A stretch of 64,000 nt of DNA from Raineyella antarctica (GCF_900092135.1 NZ_FMYF01000008.1:62001-126000); one strand, 5' to 3'. Positions 38,402 to 47,490 are shown, numbered from the stretch's first letter. The notes: generated from the letters alone by a model not told the origin. Numbers and translations: made by a program.

Positions 38402-40795
38402 GTGTTCGACAAGAGCCAGGAGGCGGTGCGCACGGTCGCGCGCCAGTACGAGCGGAGCGGACCGGTGTTCGCGGATGCGACCGGACGCCGGTGGAGGCGG
38501 GTTCGCCGCGTAGTCGCTGTGCTGCTCCTGCTGGTCGCCGCGCTGGTCGCGTACGCCGCGCCGAACCTGTACCGCTCACCCCTCCCCGGAAGCCTTGCGC
38601 TGGTCTCGCCCATCTCGGACGCCGAGCTGGGGGACGCGGTCGCGGTCCTGGGGACGGGGCCGATGGACCGGCTGCTGCGGGTGCGCAGGGTGGGGTCGGA
38701 GGTCGTGGGGACCGATGTCCGGAGCGGGCAACGGATCGTGACGTTCTCCGGGAGTGAGGCCGCCGCTGCCTTGAAGTCGGGCTTCGTTATCTGGCGGTAC
38801 GGGTATCCCGCCACTGAGGGACGGACCATCTCCCTGACCTTCGACGACGGCCCCGATCCGGTCGTGACCCCCCAGTTGCTCGACGTGCTCAGCCGCCACC
38901 ACGTGCCGGCGACCTTCTTCGTCGTAGGCCGCCAGGTCGCAGGGAATCCCGCCATCGTCGAGCGGATGTCGCGCGAGGGCCACGGTATCGGCATCCACAC
39001 CCTGACCCACCCCGACATCGCGCACCAACCCGACTGGCTGGCGCAGTGGGAGCTCGTCTCGACCCAGCGGATGATCCGCGCCGCCACCGGGCACGACGCC
39101 ACCTACTGGCGGATGCCGTACGACTCCCCGGATCCCACCGACCAGCAGGCCACCGTGAACGGCCTGGCCCGGGCCGACATCCTCGGGTACCGGCACGCCT
39201 CGTACGACTTCGACTCGCTGGACTGGTTCGTCGAGTCCAGGGCCGGGCAGACTGCCGCCGACATCAAGCTGCCGCCGCTGGACGGCTCGGAACCGCATCT
39301 CACGGTGCTGCTGCACGACGGCGGGGGTGACCGCCGCGAGACCGTCCGCTACGTCGAGCGGCTGATCAGTGCGGCGCAGGCGCAGGGCTACACGTTCACG
39401 TCCATGCCGCAGGTCCAGCCGGCCCTCGCCGACGGGAACCAGCCGGTCGTCGTCACCGGGTGGGACCGGCTGACGCTCGCCCTGGGCCAGGCGATGTTCG
39501 CGCTGCCCCGGGTCACCCTGGCCGGACTCTTCTGGTTCGCCATCGTGTCGGTGGTGCTGGTCTCGGTGACCAACCTCGGCCTGGCCCTGGTGCGTCGCGC
39601 CCACCGGTCCCGGGCCGTCTGGCCAGCGCCCGATGACATGGGCCCGCGCGTCTCGGTGGTCCTGGCCGCCTACAACGAGGAGCCGGTGATCGCGCGGACA
39701 CTTCGTTCCGTCCTCGCCTCGGACCACCCGCTGCTCGAGGTGCTGGTGGTCGACGACGGGTCGGCGGACAGGACGTCCGAGGAGGTCCTGTCCGTGGCAG
39801 CCACGGACCATCGGGTGCGACTGCTCAAGCAGGACAACTCCGGCAAGTCCGGCGCGCTGAACAACGGCGTCCGACAGTCGCGGGGGGACGTCGTGGTGAC
39901 GCTGGATGCGGACACGATCGTCACCCCGGCGACGATCACCAGCCTGGTCCGGCAATTCGCCACGGACACCTCGGGACGTCTCGGCGCAGTGGCCGGGGTC
40001 GTGCGGGTCGGCAACCGCCGCCGCAACCTCCTCACCCGCTGGCAGGCCCTGGAGTACATCACCCAGATCGGCATCGACCGCTCCGCCCAAGACGCCCTCG
40101 GCGCGATCTCCATCGTCCCGGGTGCCTGCGCGGCCTGGCGGCGGGAGGCGATCCTCGACGCCGGCGGGTACTCCGAGGACACCCTCGCGGAGGACTGTGA
40201 CCTGGCCCTGATGCTGCACCGACGCGGCTGGCGGGTCAGCCAGGACGACGACGCGCTGGCCTACACGGAGGCCCCGGAGACCGCTGACGACCTGCTGGCA
40301 CAGCGGACGCGCTGGACGTACGGCACGTTGCAGGCCATGTGGAAGCACCGCGGGATGGTGCTGCGACCACGGTACGGGTGGCTGGGAATGTGGGTGATGC
40401 CCAACTACGTGCTCTCCATCGTGGTGCCCGTCCTCTTCCTCCCGTTCATGGCGTTGATGACCTTCGCGGCGCTGGAGAACGGCGCCCTGCCGATGCTGGC
40501 GCTCTACTTCGGGTCCTTCGTCGCGGTCCACGCACTGGTCGCGCTCGTGGCCGTCCGGCTGATGCGGGAGGACCTGGACAACCTGGTGGTCGTCCCCGTC
40601 TATCGATTGCTGTACGAGCCGTTGCGCGCCTACCTGCTCTACTCGTCGATCCTGCTGGCGATCAAGGGCGTGAAGGCGGGATGGAACAAGCTGGCCCGTA
40701 CCGGCTCCATGGATGCCCACGCCCTGACCGCCTCCCAGCGCGTCGAGCCCGTCCCGGCCCGGGCGTACCGGGCCGAGCCGGAAGGGACATCGTGA
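38402..40795 (+). CDS. NodB-type polysaccharide deacetylase fused to a GT2 glycosyltransferase
   Basis: A 797-residue membrane protein. One helix near 34-55 is followed by an extracytoplasmic NodB deacetylase domain: SLTFDDGPDP (about 143-152), GHGIGIHTLTHPD with the metal-binding His pair, and WRMPYDSP. Two helices (about 355-395) lead into a family 2 glycosyltransferase with VVLAAYNEEP, VVDDGSAD, TLDADT, EDCDLAL and QRTRW (about 634), the processive-synthase signature. Further helices close the protein. This joins synthesis and deacetylation of an N-acetylhexosamine polymer, as PgaC and PgaB do separately for PNAG; the actual product is unknown. GTG start with no clear ribosome site. Confidence 0.85.
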   Translation: MFDKSQEAVRTVARQYERSGPVFADATGRRWRRVRRVVAVLLLLVAALVAYAAPNLYRSPLPGSLALVSPISDAELGDAVAVLGTGPMDRLLRVRRVGSEVVGTDVRSGQRIVTFSGSEAAAALKSGFVIWRYGYPATEGRTISLTFDDGPDPVVTPQLLDVLSRHHVPATFFVVGRQVAGNPAIVERMSREGHGIGIHTLTHPDIAHQPDWLAQWELVSTQRMIRAATGHDATYWRMPYDSPDPTDQQATVNGLARADILGYRHASYDFDSLDWFVESRAGQTAADIKLPPLDGSEPHLTVLLHDGGGDRRETVRYVERLISAAQAQGYTFTSMPQVQPALADGNQPVVVTGWDRLTLALGQAMFALPRVTLAGLFWFAIVSVVLVSVTNLGLALVRRAHRSRAVWPAPDDMGPRVSVVLAAYNEEPVIARTLRSVLASDHPLLEVLVVDDGSADRTSEEVLSVAATDHRVRLLKQDNSGKSGALNNGVRQSRGDVVVTLDADTIVTPATITSLVRQFATDTSGRLGAVAGVVRVGNRRRNLLTRWQALEYITQIGIDRSAQDALGAISIVPGACAAWRREAILDAGGYSEDTLAEDCDLALMLHRRGWRVSQDDDALAYTEAPETADDLLAQRTRWTYGTLQAMWKHRGMVLRPRYGWLGMWVMPNYVLSIVVPVLFLPFMALMTFAALENGALPMLALYFGSFVAVHALVALVAVRLMREDLDNLVVVPVYRLLYEPLRAYLLYSSILLAIKGVKAGWNKLARTGSMDAHALTASQRVEPVPARAYRAEPEGTS

Positions 40796-41949
40796 CCGCG
40801 CCCGCCGGGGCCATGGGGCGATGGGGGTCGGCGGCGGAGGAACGGGTGGCAGATCCCCTTCCCACCCCCCGGCGACAGGTCACCGGCGTGCAGCGACCGG
40901 GCCGCCCGGCTCGAGGGCGACCGCGATGCAGCCACGGACGCGACGACCGCCACCCCGACGACCGCTACCTGGCCATCGTGGTCGGTCTGGCCGTGCTGAC
41001 GACGATCGTGCCGACCATCTACACCGAGCAGGCCTGGCTCCCGGTGGTCGTGCCCGGCACCGCCCTGGTCGTCGCGGGGCTCGGGGCCTGGACCTCGCGG
41101 GTCCTGCGGCGGCACGAGGGGGCACCGGTGAGGGCCACGACCGCGATCCTGGCTAGGATCCTCGCGCCCCCGATCCTGCTGGTCGGCGTGGCACTGCCCC
41201 TTCGGCAAGCCATGGGCCTGGTCGTCGTGCCGCGGCTGGAGGACCTGGCCGATCCGTCGATCGACGGCGTGGCGAGGGCCGCGGTGCTGGCCGCGATGCT
41301 CGTGCTCTCCGTGTGCTCCGCCCCTCTGGTGTGGCTGTTCCGCCACTGGCCGCGGGTGGTCGGGGCCGTTCCGCTGGTCGTGCTCCTGGTCATGTCCACC
41401 GGATTGATGCACGTCGAGATGGTTGCGGCCCCGGCGGTGTCCGCCCTGGTCACGTACGGCACGGCGTGGTTCCTCGGGGTGGCGCGGCAGGAGGGGACCC
41501 TGGGCGCGGTCCGGGCCTGGAAGGTAGCCGCCGGTGCCTCCCTGCTGGTCGCCGCAGGGATGGGCTGGACGCAGTTCCATCGCGACCCGGTGCTTGGCGC
41601 CGACGTCACCCGCACCCCGATCGCCGCCGCCCTGATCGGGACCGGCCTGGTCCTGGTGGTCCTGCGGATCCGAGCGGCGGAGGCGAGTCGAGCGCAAAGT
41701 GTGCGCATCAGCGGACTGATCGCGCGCCGGCTGGTTACGGTCTACCTGTGGCTGGGCTGGTCGGCGACGGTGGTGATGACCGCCCGATCGCTGCTGGCGA
41801 TGCGGGTCGGTCTCGACCCGGGCGGAGGTCCCGGTGTCGATGTCGCCCTGGCGCTCGTCTGCACCGCCGTTCCGGTGGTCGTCCTCGGCGCGGCGGAGGC
41901 CTTCCTGGCACGTCGGGCGCTGCAGCGCAGTACGCAACCATCGGAATGA
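40792..41949 (+). CDS. Polytopic membrane protein of unknown function
   Basis: A 385-residue protein: about 55 polar residues, then roughly ten hydrophobic segments beginning DRYLAIVVGLAVLTTIVPTI. No recognised family. The GTG overlaps the stop of the NodB-GT2 gene by 4 nt, so it is very likely part of the same envelope polymer machinery, perhaps in export or modification. Confidence 0.72.
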   Translation: MTAPAGAMGRWGSAAEERVADPLPTPRRQVTGVQRPGRPARGRPRCSHGRDDRHPDDRYLAIVVGLAVLTTIVPTIYTEQAWLPVVVPGTALVVAGLGAWTSRVLRRHEGAPVRATTAILARILAPPILLVGVALPLRQAMGLVVVPRLEDLADPSIDGVARAAVLAAMLVLSVCSAPLVWLFRHWPRVVGAVPLVVLLVMSTGLMHVEMVAAPAVSALVTYGTAWFLGVARQEGTLGAVRAWKVAAGASLLVAAGMGWTQFHRDPVLGADVTRTPIAAALIGTGLVLVVLRIRAAEASRAQSVRISGLIARRLVTVYLWLGWSATVVMTARSLLAMRVGLDPGGGPGVDVALALVCTAVPVVVLGAAEAFLARRALQRSTQPSE

Positions 41950-41959
41950 GGGATAGCGG

Positions 41960-42598
41960 ATGAGTTCTCGGGGTCGACGGGGGCGCAGGCGCGTCGCGCT
42001 GGCGGCACTCCTCGGTGCGGTCGGGACAGGGGGGTGCGCGGTCCCGGGTACCCCGCAGCCCTCGCCCTCAGCCCTGCACGAGGGCGAGACGCTCACCTCG
42101 ACCATGTACGTGACCGCGTACAGCTGGTATGACAACACCCCGACCGGAGCGCGGATCTCGCACCCGGTGCTGCACAAGGAGGCAGGCGGGACGGGTACCT
42201 ACGACGATCCGGTGACCGTCGCGGTCGGCCACCAACGGCTGCCCGATGCGCACGTCCTGGACCACCCGGCGGGCACCCGCTTCTACCTCCCGTTCGCGCA
42301 GCGGTACTTCATCGTGGAGGACACCTGCGGGGACGGGCCCTCGCCCCAGAACGGTCCCTGCCACCGGCTGGACACGCCGACCAACCCGGCTCCGCAGGGG
42401 GCCACCGGATGGATCGACGTCTGGCTGGACGGACATGACCTGCCGCGCGCCACCGTCAAGGACTGTGCTCGCTCGGCCACGGGAATGCACGTGGTGGTGA
42501 TCGATGCCCGCCCCGGCTACCGGGTCGCACCCGGGGCGGGGCTGATGCACGACGGGGGCTGCGACGTCGGACACGGGGAGATTCCACTGCCCCAGTAG
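41960..42598 (+). CDS. Exported protein, possible double-psi beta-barrel (RlpA/3D-like)
   Basis: 212 residues. The N-terminus has RRGRRRVALAALLGAVGTGGC, with twin-Arg-like basic residues, a hydrophobic stretch and a Cys near residue 26 that could be a lipobox in a weak context (TGGC). The mature part starts TSTMYVTAYSWYDNTPTGARISHP and includes RYFIVEDTCGDG and WIDVWLDG, reminiscent of 3D/RlpA-type barrels acting on cell-wall glycan; I hold this loosely. It lies 10 nt after the membrane protein gene. Confidence 0.6.
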   Translation: MSSRGRRGRRRVALAALLGAVGTGGCAVPGTPQPSPSALHEGETLTSTMYVTAYSWYDNTPTGARISHPVLHKEAGGTGTYDDPVTVAVGHQRLPDAHVLDHPAGTRFYLPFAQRYFIVEDTCGDGPSPQNGPCHRLDTPTNPAPQGATGWIDVWLDGHDLPRATVKDCARSATGMHVVVIDARPGYRVAPGAGLMHDGGCDVGHGEIPLPQ

Positions 42599-42626
42599 GC
42601 CAGCCCAGCAGGCCGGGGCCGGCTCG

Positions 42627-43688
42627 TCAGCGCGCGGTGTCCAGCTCCCGGCGCACCACGGGCAAGACCTCGGTGGCCAGCAGTTCGACGGCATCGGCGG
42701 TCATGGCGAACGGGAGCCCGCCCAGGCCGATCTGGGCCAGGAAGCGGCGGTGTCCCAGCAGCTCCGCTTCCCAGAGGATCTTCTCGACCACCTGCTGCGG
42801 GCTGCCGGCGAACAGCGCCCCGCGGGGGCCGGCCCAGGCCTCGAAGGCGTCGCGCGGCAGCGGCGCACCGTGCGCGCCCGGCATGTTCTCGCCGATGTAG
42901 CGGCTGTAGTAGGGGTAGAAGTCGTCGCGGGCCTGCTGGGACGTACGGGCCACGTGGACGTGGCTGGTGACCCCGAGGGTCAGTGACCCCGGCGCGTGGC
43001 CGTGCTCCGCCGCGGTCCGCCGGTACAGGTCGGCCAGCGGGACGAAGCGCTCGGGCTGGCCGAGGATCGCCAGGTACATCGGCAGCCCGAGGCGACCGGC
43101 CCGGACGACGCTGGCAGGGGTCCCGCCGACGGCGATCCAGACCGGCAGCTGCTCCTGCACCGGGCGGGGGTAGATCCCGGCATTGTCGAGCGCCGGCCGG
43201 AACCTGCCCTGCCAGGTCACCTCGGGGGAGGCGTTGATGTCCAGCAGCAGCTCGAGCTTCTCGTCGAAGAGGGCGTCGTAGTCCTCCAGCCGGTTGCCGA
43301 AGAGCGGGAAGGACTCGACGTACGCGCCACGTCCGGCGGTGATCTCCGCCCGGCCCTGCGAGAGCAGGTCGACGGTGGCGAAGTCCTCGAAGACCTTCAC
43401 CGGGTCGGCGGTCGACAGGACCGTGACGGTGCTGGTCAGCCGGATCCGCTCGGTCGCCTGGGCGATCGCCGCCAGCACCACCGGGGGAGAGGCGATCGCG
43501 AAGTCGGGCCGGTGGTGCTCGCCGACCCCGAAGACATCCAGTCCGGCCGAATCGGCCAGCACGGCCAGGTCGACGAACTCGCGGAGCCTCCGGGCGGCCG
43601 GCAGCAGGTGTCCGGTGCCGGGATCGCGCGTGAGCTCACCGAAGGTGAACAGGCCGAGCTCGAAGGAGGCGTGCGGGTCGGTTGTCAT
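42627..43688 (-). CDS. LLM-class flavin/F420-dependent oxidoreductase
   Basis: A 353-residue luciferase-like TIM-barrel protein: LGLFTFGELTRDP, FGVGEHHRPDFAIASPPVVLAA (about 59-80), LTSTVTVLSTADPVKVFEDFATVD and GRAEITAGRGAYVESFPLFG. Cofactor (FMN or F420) and substrate are unknown. The ATG at 43688 fits the family start; a TTG 18 nt upstream is possible. It is the last gene of the SARP-LLM-LLM operon beside the lanthipeptide cluster, so a tailoring role is possible. An AT-rich stretch precedes it. Confidence 0.85.
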   Translation of the reverse strand: MTTDPHASFELGLFTFGELTRDPGTGHLLPAARRLREFVDLAVLADSAGLDVFGVGEHHRPDFAIASPPVVLAAIAQATERIRLTSTVTVLSTADPVKVFEDFATVDLLSQGRAEITAGRGAYVESFPLFGNRLEDYDALFDEKLELLLDINASPEVTWQGRFRPALDNAGIYPRPVQEQLPVWIAVGGTPASVVRAGRLGLPMYLAILGQPERFVPLADLYRRTAAEHGHAPGSLTLGVTSHVHVARTSQQARDDFYPYYSRYIGENMPGAHGAPLPRDAFEAWAGPRGALFAGSPQQVVEKILWEAELLGHRRFLAQIGLGGLPFAMTADAVELLATEVLPVVRRELDTAR

Positions 43689-43726
43689 GACTCCATCAGA
43701 CCGCAAGCTAGTTGAAGAGTCAATAT

Positions 43727-44734
43727 TTATGCTGGCCGGCGGTTCGCGCCGGCCACCAACTCGTACATCCGGATCCGCTCGGCGAGCCCCGGACAGGTCG
43801 TGGTGAGGACGAGTTCGTCCGCGCCGTAGACATCGGCCAGTTCGGTCAGGCGAGCCATGACCCCGCCAGGGTCCCCGGTCACCGTCGCCCAGGGCATGGA
43901 CTCTGCACAGGCCCGCTCCTCGGGGGAGCGACGGTGGCCGGCGAGGTCGGTCCGGGACGGGTAGGTGTCATGGGGCCAGCCCTCGGAGGTGGGCCCGGAT
44001 TCGCGGCCCTGGATCGGCCACCAGACCGCGGCGGCGAGTTCCTCTGCCTCGACCCTGGTCGGGGCGCAGCTGATCCGGACGGCGATGACCACCTGGGGAT
44101 CGGAGCCGAAGGGACCCGGGCGGAAGGCCGACCGGTACTCCTCGACGATGTCGGGCCGCGGCGACGGGTGGGCGAACTGGGCGAAGGCGAAGGGCAGCCC
44201 GAAGGAGGCGGCGGTCCGCGCGCCCCCGCTGGAGGAACCCATCAGCCACGGTTCGGGCGGGCTCGCACCCAGCGGCACGGCCATCGGGGCTCCCGATCCG
44301 GCCGCGTGTCCCAGCAGTTGCAGCAACTCGGCGACCTGTGACTCGTACGCCTCGGTGGTGGTGCCGTACGCGGGGAGGAGCGCTGCCGTGGCCGCGGCGG
44401 TGCCCTGGCCCCGGCCGATCCCGAGGTCGATCCGCCCGGGGGCGAGCGCCGCCAGCAGGCGATGGGCCTCGGCCGTTCGTAGCGGGCTGGTGTAGGGGAG
44501 CAGGGTGCAGCCGGTCCCGACGCGCAGCGTCGTCGTACGGGCAGCGATGGAGGCGGCCAGCACGTCCGGGGCGGCGCATGCCCGGGACGGGTCGCCATGG
44601 TGCTCGGCCACCCAGAACCGGTGGTAGCCCAGGCCCTCCAGGGCCACGGCGAGGGTGACACTCTCCCGGACAGCCGTCGGGGCATCCAGGTCACGGAACA
44701 CCGGCAGCTGGTCAAGCGCGCTGAGCGTGAGCAC
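43727..44734 (-). CDS. Second LLM-class oxidoreductase
   Basis: A 335-residue luciferase-like protein beginning LTLSALDQLPVFRDLDAP, with FWVAEHHGDPSRACAAPDVLAA, RVGTGCTLLPYTSPLRTAEA and APGRIDLGIGRGQGT. It belongs to a different branch from the next gene. GGAAGGAGG fixes the GTG at 44734, and the start overlaps the C-terminus of the SARP gene by 23 nt, so the two are translationally coupled. That coupling to a pathway-type regulator is why I consider it part of the peptide cluster. Confidence 0.85.
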   Translation of the reverse strand: MLTLSALDQLPVFRDLDAPTAVRESVTLAVALEGLGYHRFWVAEHHGDPSRACAAPDVLAASIAARTTTLRVGTGCTLLPYTSPLRTAEAHRLLAALAPGRIDLGIGRGQGTAAATAALLPAYGTTTEAYESQVAELLQLLGHAAGSGAPMAVPLGASPPEPWLMGSSSGGARTAASFGLPFAFAQFAHPSPRPDIVEEYRSAFRPGPFGSDPQVVIAVRISCAPTRVEAEELAAAVWWPIQGRESGPTSEGWPHDTYPSRTDLAGHRRSPEERACAESMPWATVTGDPGGVMARLTELADVYGADELVLTTTCPGLAERIRMYELVAGANRRPA

Positions 44735-45560
44735 GTCGCCCTCCTTCCGGGGGCCCTAGCCGACGAGCCGCCCCGGGCGGGAGCATGGCCCACAGCTCCT
44801 CGGAGGGGGTCACTCCCAGCTCGTCCCACAGGCGCGCACTGAAGGATGCGTGGAACCGGCGGGCCTCGACCGCGTTGCCCGCCCTCAGGTGGGTGGCGAT
44901 CACCGCTGCCGCGGCACTCTCGCGCAGCGGTTCCATCCGTGCGACCTCGAGGGCCACCTGCAGGGCGAGACCGTGCTGGCCCCGATCGTTCAGGCTCGCG
45001 CACAGGGCCTCCAGGGCATGCAGCCGCAGCAGGCGGACCCGCTCACGCGGATCATCGAGCCAGTCGTCGTACCAGCCGGGCAGGAGCTCGGCCCCCGTGC
45101 AGGCCCGCAACAACTGTTCCCCGGTGCCGTACGCAGCCGGCTGCGGGTCGCCACCCATGAGGGTCCAGGCCAGGCGTCGGAAGCGATCGAGGTCGACCTC
45201 GACGTCGGGAGCCAGCCGAGCGCTGCCCCGGGTGACCGAGAGGCAGTCGGGGCAGGTGTGGGTCAGGGTCCACAGGGCCGTACGCAGTGAGGCCCGGGCG
45301 CACTTCTCGGTGTTCTCCGGCCAGAGGTTGCCGCACAGGACGTTGCGGTGGGTCGGGCCGATGACAGCCAGGTAGGCCAGCAGACGTTCGCACACCCCGG
45401 GGAGCGGGATGCTCTGGCCGTCCAGCTGCAGGTCGAAGGTCTGCAGGACGTGCAGGCGAAGTAGACCCGGCCGCTGCTCGTGCTCCTGCTCTCGCGGCGG
45501 CCTCGGCGTAGCGGTGGGGGTGGCGGTGGCCGACTGTGCTGTCGGAAGGGTGCTTCTCAT
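44712..45560 (-). CDS. SARP-type transcriptional regulator (winged helix plus BTAD)
   Basis: A 282-residue regulator: about 30 low-complexity residues, an OmpR-like winged helix (about 33-115, LHVLQTFDLQLDGQSIPL...), then the bacterial transcriptional activation domain (about 125-270: DLDRFRRLAWTLMGG, LLPGWYDDWLDDPRERVRLL, ALQVALEVARMEPLRESAAA). This is the AfsR/DnrI architecture that switches on antibiotic operons by binding direct repeats. No C-terminal NTPase/TPR. GGGAGAA precedes the ATG at 45560. Divergent from the precursor gene; five 11-bp repeats lie between. Confidence 0.87.
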   Translation of the reverse strand: MRSTLPTAQSATATPTATPRPPREQEHEQRPGLLRLHVLQTFDLQLDGQSIPLPGVCERLLAYLAVIGPTHRNVLCGNLWPENTEKCARASLRTALWTLTHTCPDCLSVTRGSARLAPDVEVDLDRFRRLAWTLMGGDPQPAAYGTGEQLLRACTGAELLPGWYDDWLDDPRERVRLLRLHALEALCASLNDRGQHGLALQVALEVARMEPLRESAAAAVIATHLRAGNAVEARRFHASFSARLWDELGVTPSEELWAMLPPGAARRLGPPEGGRRAHAQRA

Positions 45561-45602
45561 GCTGGTTCTCCCGCGGACGGGTGATCTCGGTCTTCGACGG
45601 GC

Positions 45603-45626
45603 GTGCGGCCCGGTGCCGGGCCGCAC
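45603..45626 (-). other. Hairpin in the SARP gene 5' region
   Basis: GTGCGGCCCG and its complement enclose a 4-nt loop, 43-66 nt upstream of the SARP start. It may form in the SARP leader RNA and act as an attenuator, or simply block read-through from the right. Confidence 0.5.
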
Positions 45627-45790
45627 GGGGCGCAGGTGGCGCCGGCGTGACGTGGTGGGGAAAGAGCCGTGTGGTGGGGAAGGAGAGGTGCTGAAAAAGG
45701 TGAGGACGAGAGCCGGGTCTCGACTCCTCGAACTCTAGGCCGCCGCCGACGCCCGCCGTCATGACCTTTCGGCTACAGCGGACCACCGCA

Positions 45791-45845
45791 CTGACGAGCC
45801 CCTGACGAGTCCCTGACGGGCCGATGACGGTGTCGTGATGATCCG
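45791..45845 (+). promoter_or_regulatory. Five tandem 11-bp units: candidate SARP operator
   Basis: Units start at 45791, 45802, 45813, 45824 and 45835: CTGACGAGCCC, CTGACGAGTCC, CTGACGGGCCG, ATGACGGTGTC and a degenerate GTGATGATCCG. The shared TGACG core recurs every 11 bp, one helical turn, the spacing SARP proteins recognise next to a -10. The array ends 82 nt before the precursor ATG and 231 nt from the SARP start. Confidence 0.85.
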
Positions 45846-45927
45846 TGGATGCCCGGCTGACGGGGCGGGGAGTGAGCTGGAGCACAGGCGAGGGGAGGTG
45901 CCCCTCGCACCACGACCGGAGGTCGAC

Positions 45928-46281
45928 ATGCCCGAAAGCAGTGACGCCCAGCGTCTCCAGGAACTCGAAGCGCGGCTCAACGCCCTCGAGGCCGCCAGCG
46001 GCAAGCAGGATTCCCCATCCGCTCAGCAGCAGTCCGATACCGCCAGGACCGAGGGCCAGGCAGCCCTCATCCAGGCCTTCCTCCAGGGCGCCCTGATGGG
46101 CAACGCCCTCAAGGACGCCACTCCCGGCGGTGCCGCCGGCGGGGAGGGCGCGGCGCCCCAGTTCCTGTCCATCTTCAGCTGTGGTGGCGGGGGTGGCTGG
46201 TCGCCGACCAACTACGACTCGGTCTTCTGGTGCAAGAGCCGGTTCATGTGCAACCCGACCTCCCTCTCCTGCCTCTGCTGA
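45928..46281 (+). CDS. Candidate lanthipeptide precursor
   Basis: A 117-residue peptide with an amphipathic, Ala/Gln/Glu-rich leader (about 1-66, including RLQELEARLNALEAASG), a Gly-rich joint (GGAAGGEG, 67-74) and a hydrophobic Cys/Ser/Thr-rich end. Cys occur at 85, 102, 108, 115 and 117; Ser at 81, 84, 92, 98, 104, 112 and 114; Thr at 94 and 111. The last residues are CLC. The start is the ATG at 45928 behind CGGAGG; an open frame extends upstream but into the operator. The kinase and HopA1-LanC genes follow, making Ser/Thr dehydration and Cys addition the likely fate. Core boundaries are not known. Confidence 0.8.
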   Translation: MPESSDAQRLQELEARLNALEAASGKQDSPSAQQQSDTARTEGQAALIQAFLQGALMGNALKDATPGGAAGGEGAAPQFLSIFSCGGGGGWSPTNYDSVFWCKSRFMCNPTSLSCLC

Positions 46282-46413
46282 GCCGCAGCCCCCACGACGC
46301 CGTCGACCGTCGCGTCTCCCCCCGACGCGACGGTCGACGGTACCGGCGGAATCGGTGACCCGGCACAACCGCCCTCCCGAAACCTGAACCGTTCGACCCG
46401 AAAAGGACCTGCC

Positions 46414-47490
46414 GTGCTGTCCATGACCGAAGTGATCCCCTACCTGCGCGACCGGAAGTTGCTGGGCGCGGCGAGCGTGGTGTCGGGCGACGTACGCGTG
46501 TTCGACGCCTCCCGGCGCAACCGGAACTTCAAGGTGCTGCGAAGTGACGGTCCATCGCTGTTCGTCAAGCAGGGCACGCTGCGCGCAGGCTTCAGTGCCG
46601 TACGCCGTGAGGCGGAGGTCTACGGCCTGCTGAACGGACCGGAGGTCGGCCATCCGCCCTATCCCCACGCGCCCCGCTTCGTCGGCTACGACCCGGACCA
46701 GGACGTGCTGGTCATCGAGCTGCTGGCCGACACCGTGGACCTGCGCCGGCACGACACCGGGCGACGGACCGTACCACTGAGGGCGGCCGCGGCGCTGGGC
46801 GCGGCACTGGCCGGCCTGCATGCGCTCGTCCCGCCCTCGACCGCCGCCGCACGGCTGGGGGACGGTGAGCCGGGCGTACTGACGGCGCATCGCCCGGGGC
46901 TCGCCCTCCTGCGCGACTTCAGCGCTGCCAGCATCGAGCTCGTCCGGTTGATCCAGTCCCACGCCGAGGTCGTCGCCCAGTTGGAGGACCTGCGGGCCGG
47001 CTGGCGGGCGGACGCACTGATCCACCACGACGCCCGGTGGGACAACGTCCTGGTCGGCCGAGGCGGGAGGGCCACCACGCTGATCGACTGGGAGACCGCG
47101 GCGGTGGGCGACCCCGCCTGGGACGTCGGCGGGGTGCTCGCCGACTACCTCAGCCAATGGTTGCTCTCGATCCCGAGCACCGGCAGCACCCCACCGGAGC
47201 AGGCCCTGCACCTGGCCCGGCGACCGCTGACCACCCTGCAACCGGCGATGGCGGCCCTGTGGCGGGCCTACCGGGAGAGTGCGAGGCTCAGCACCGCTGC
47301 AGGGGAGGAGCTGCTCCGGCGTACGACCCGGTTCGCCGGCCTGAAGCTGGTCCAGTCCGCCATCGAGCAGGTCCAGAACACGCCTCGCTGGACCGTCGCC
47401 TCGCTCTGCCAGCTCCAGGTGGGCAGCAACCTGATGGCGCGCCCGGACGAGGGTTCCCGACTCATCCTCATCCCGGAGGCACTGGCATGA
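46414..47490 (+). CDS. APH-fold kinase, candidate lanthipeptide Ser/Thr kinase (LxmK-like)
   Basis: A 358-residue aminoglycoside-phosphotransferase-fold protein. The catalytic loop is HDARWDN (H205-N211) and the metal-binding Asp is in LIDWE (D225); FVKQGTLRAG holds the likely ATP-binding Lys. In class V lanthipeptide and thioviridamide-type pathways such a kinase phosphorylates precursor Ser/Thr before elimination. Its position between the precursor and the HopA1-LanC gene supports that role. GTG start after AAAAGGAC; stop overlaps the next gene by 4 nt. Confidence 0.82.
   Translation: MLSMTEVIPYLRDRKLLGAASVVSGDVRVFDASRRNRNFKVLRSDGPSLFVKQGTLRAGFSAVRREAEVYGLLNGPEVGHPPYPHAPRFVGYDPDQDVLVIELLADTVDLRRHDTGRRTVPLRAAAALGAALAGLHALVPPSTAAARLGDGEPGVLTAHRPGLALLRDFSAASIELVRLIQSHAEVVAQLEDLRAGWRADALIHHDARWDNVLVGRGGRATTLIDWETAAVGDPAWDVGGVLADYLSQWLLSIPSTGSTPPEQALHLARRPLTTLQPAMAALWRAYRESARLSTAAGEELLRRTTRFAGLKLVQSAIEQVQNTPRWTVASLCQLQVGSNLMARPDEGSRLILIPEALA

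Noticed and set aside
45835-45927. Longer start for the lanthipeptide precursor
   Set aside because: The frame is open but would overlap the operator repeats and has no ribosome site; ATG 45928 follows CGGAGG at good spacing.
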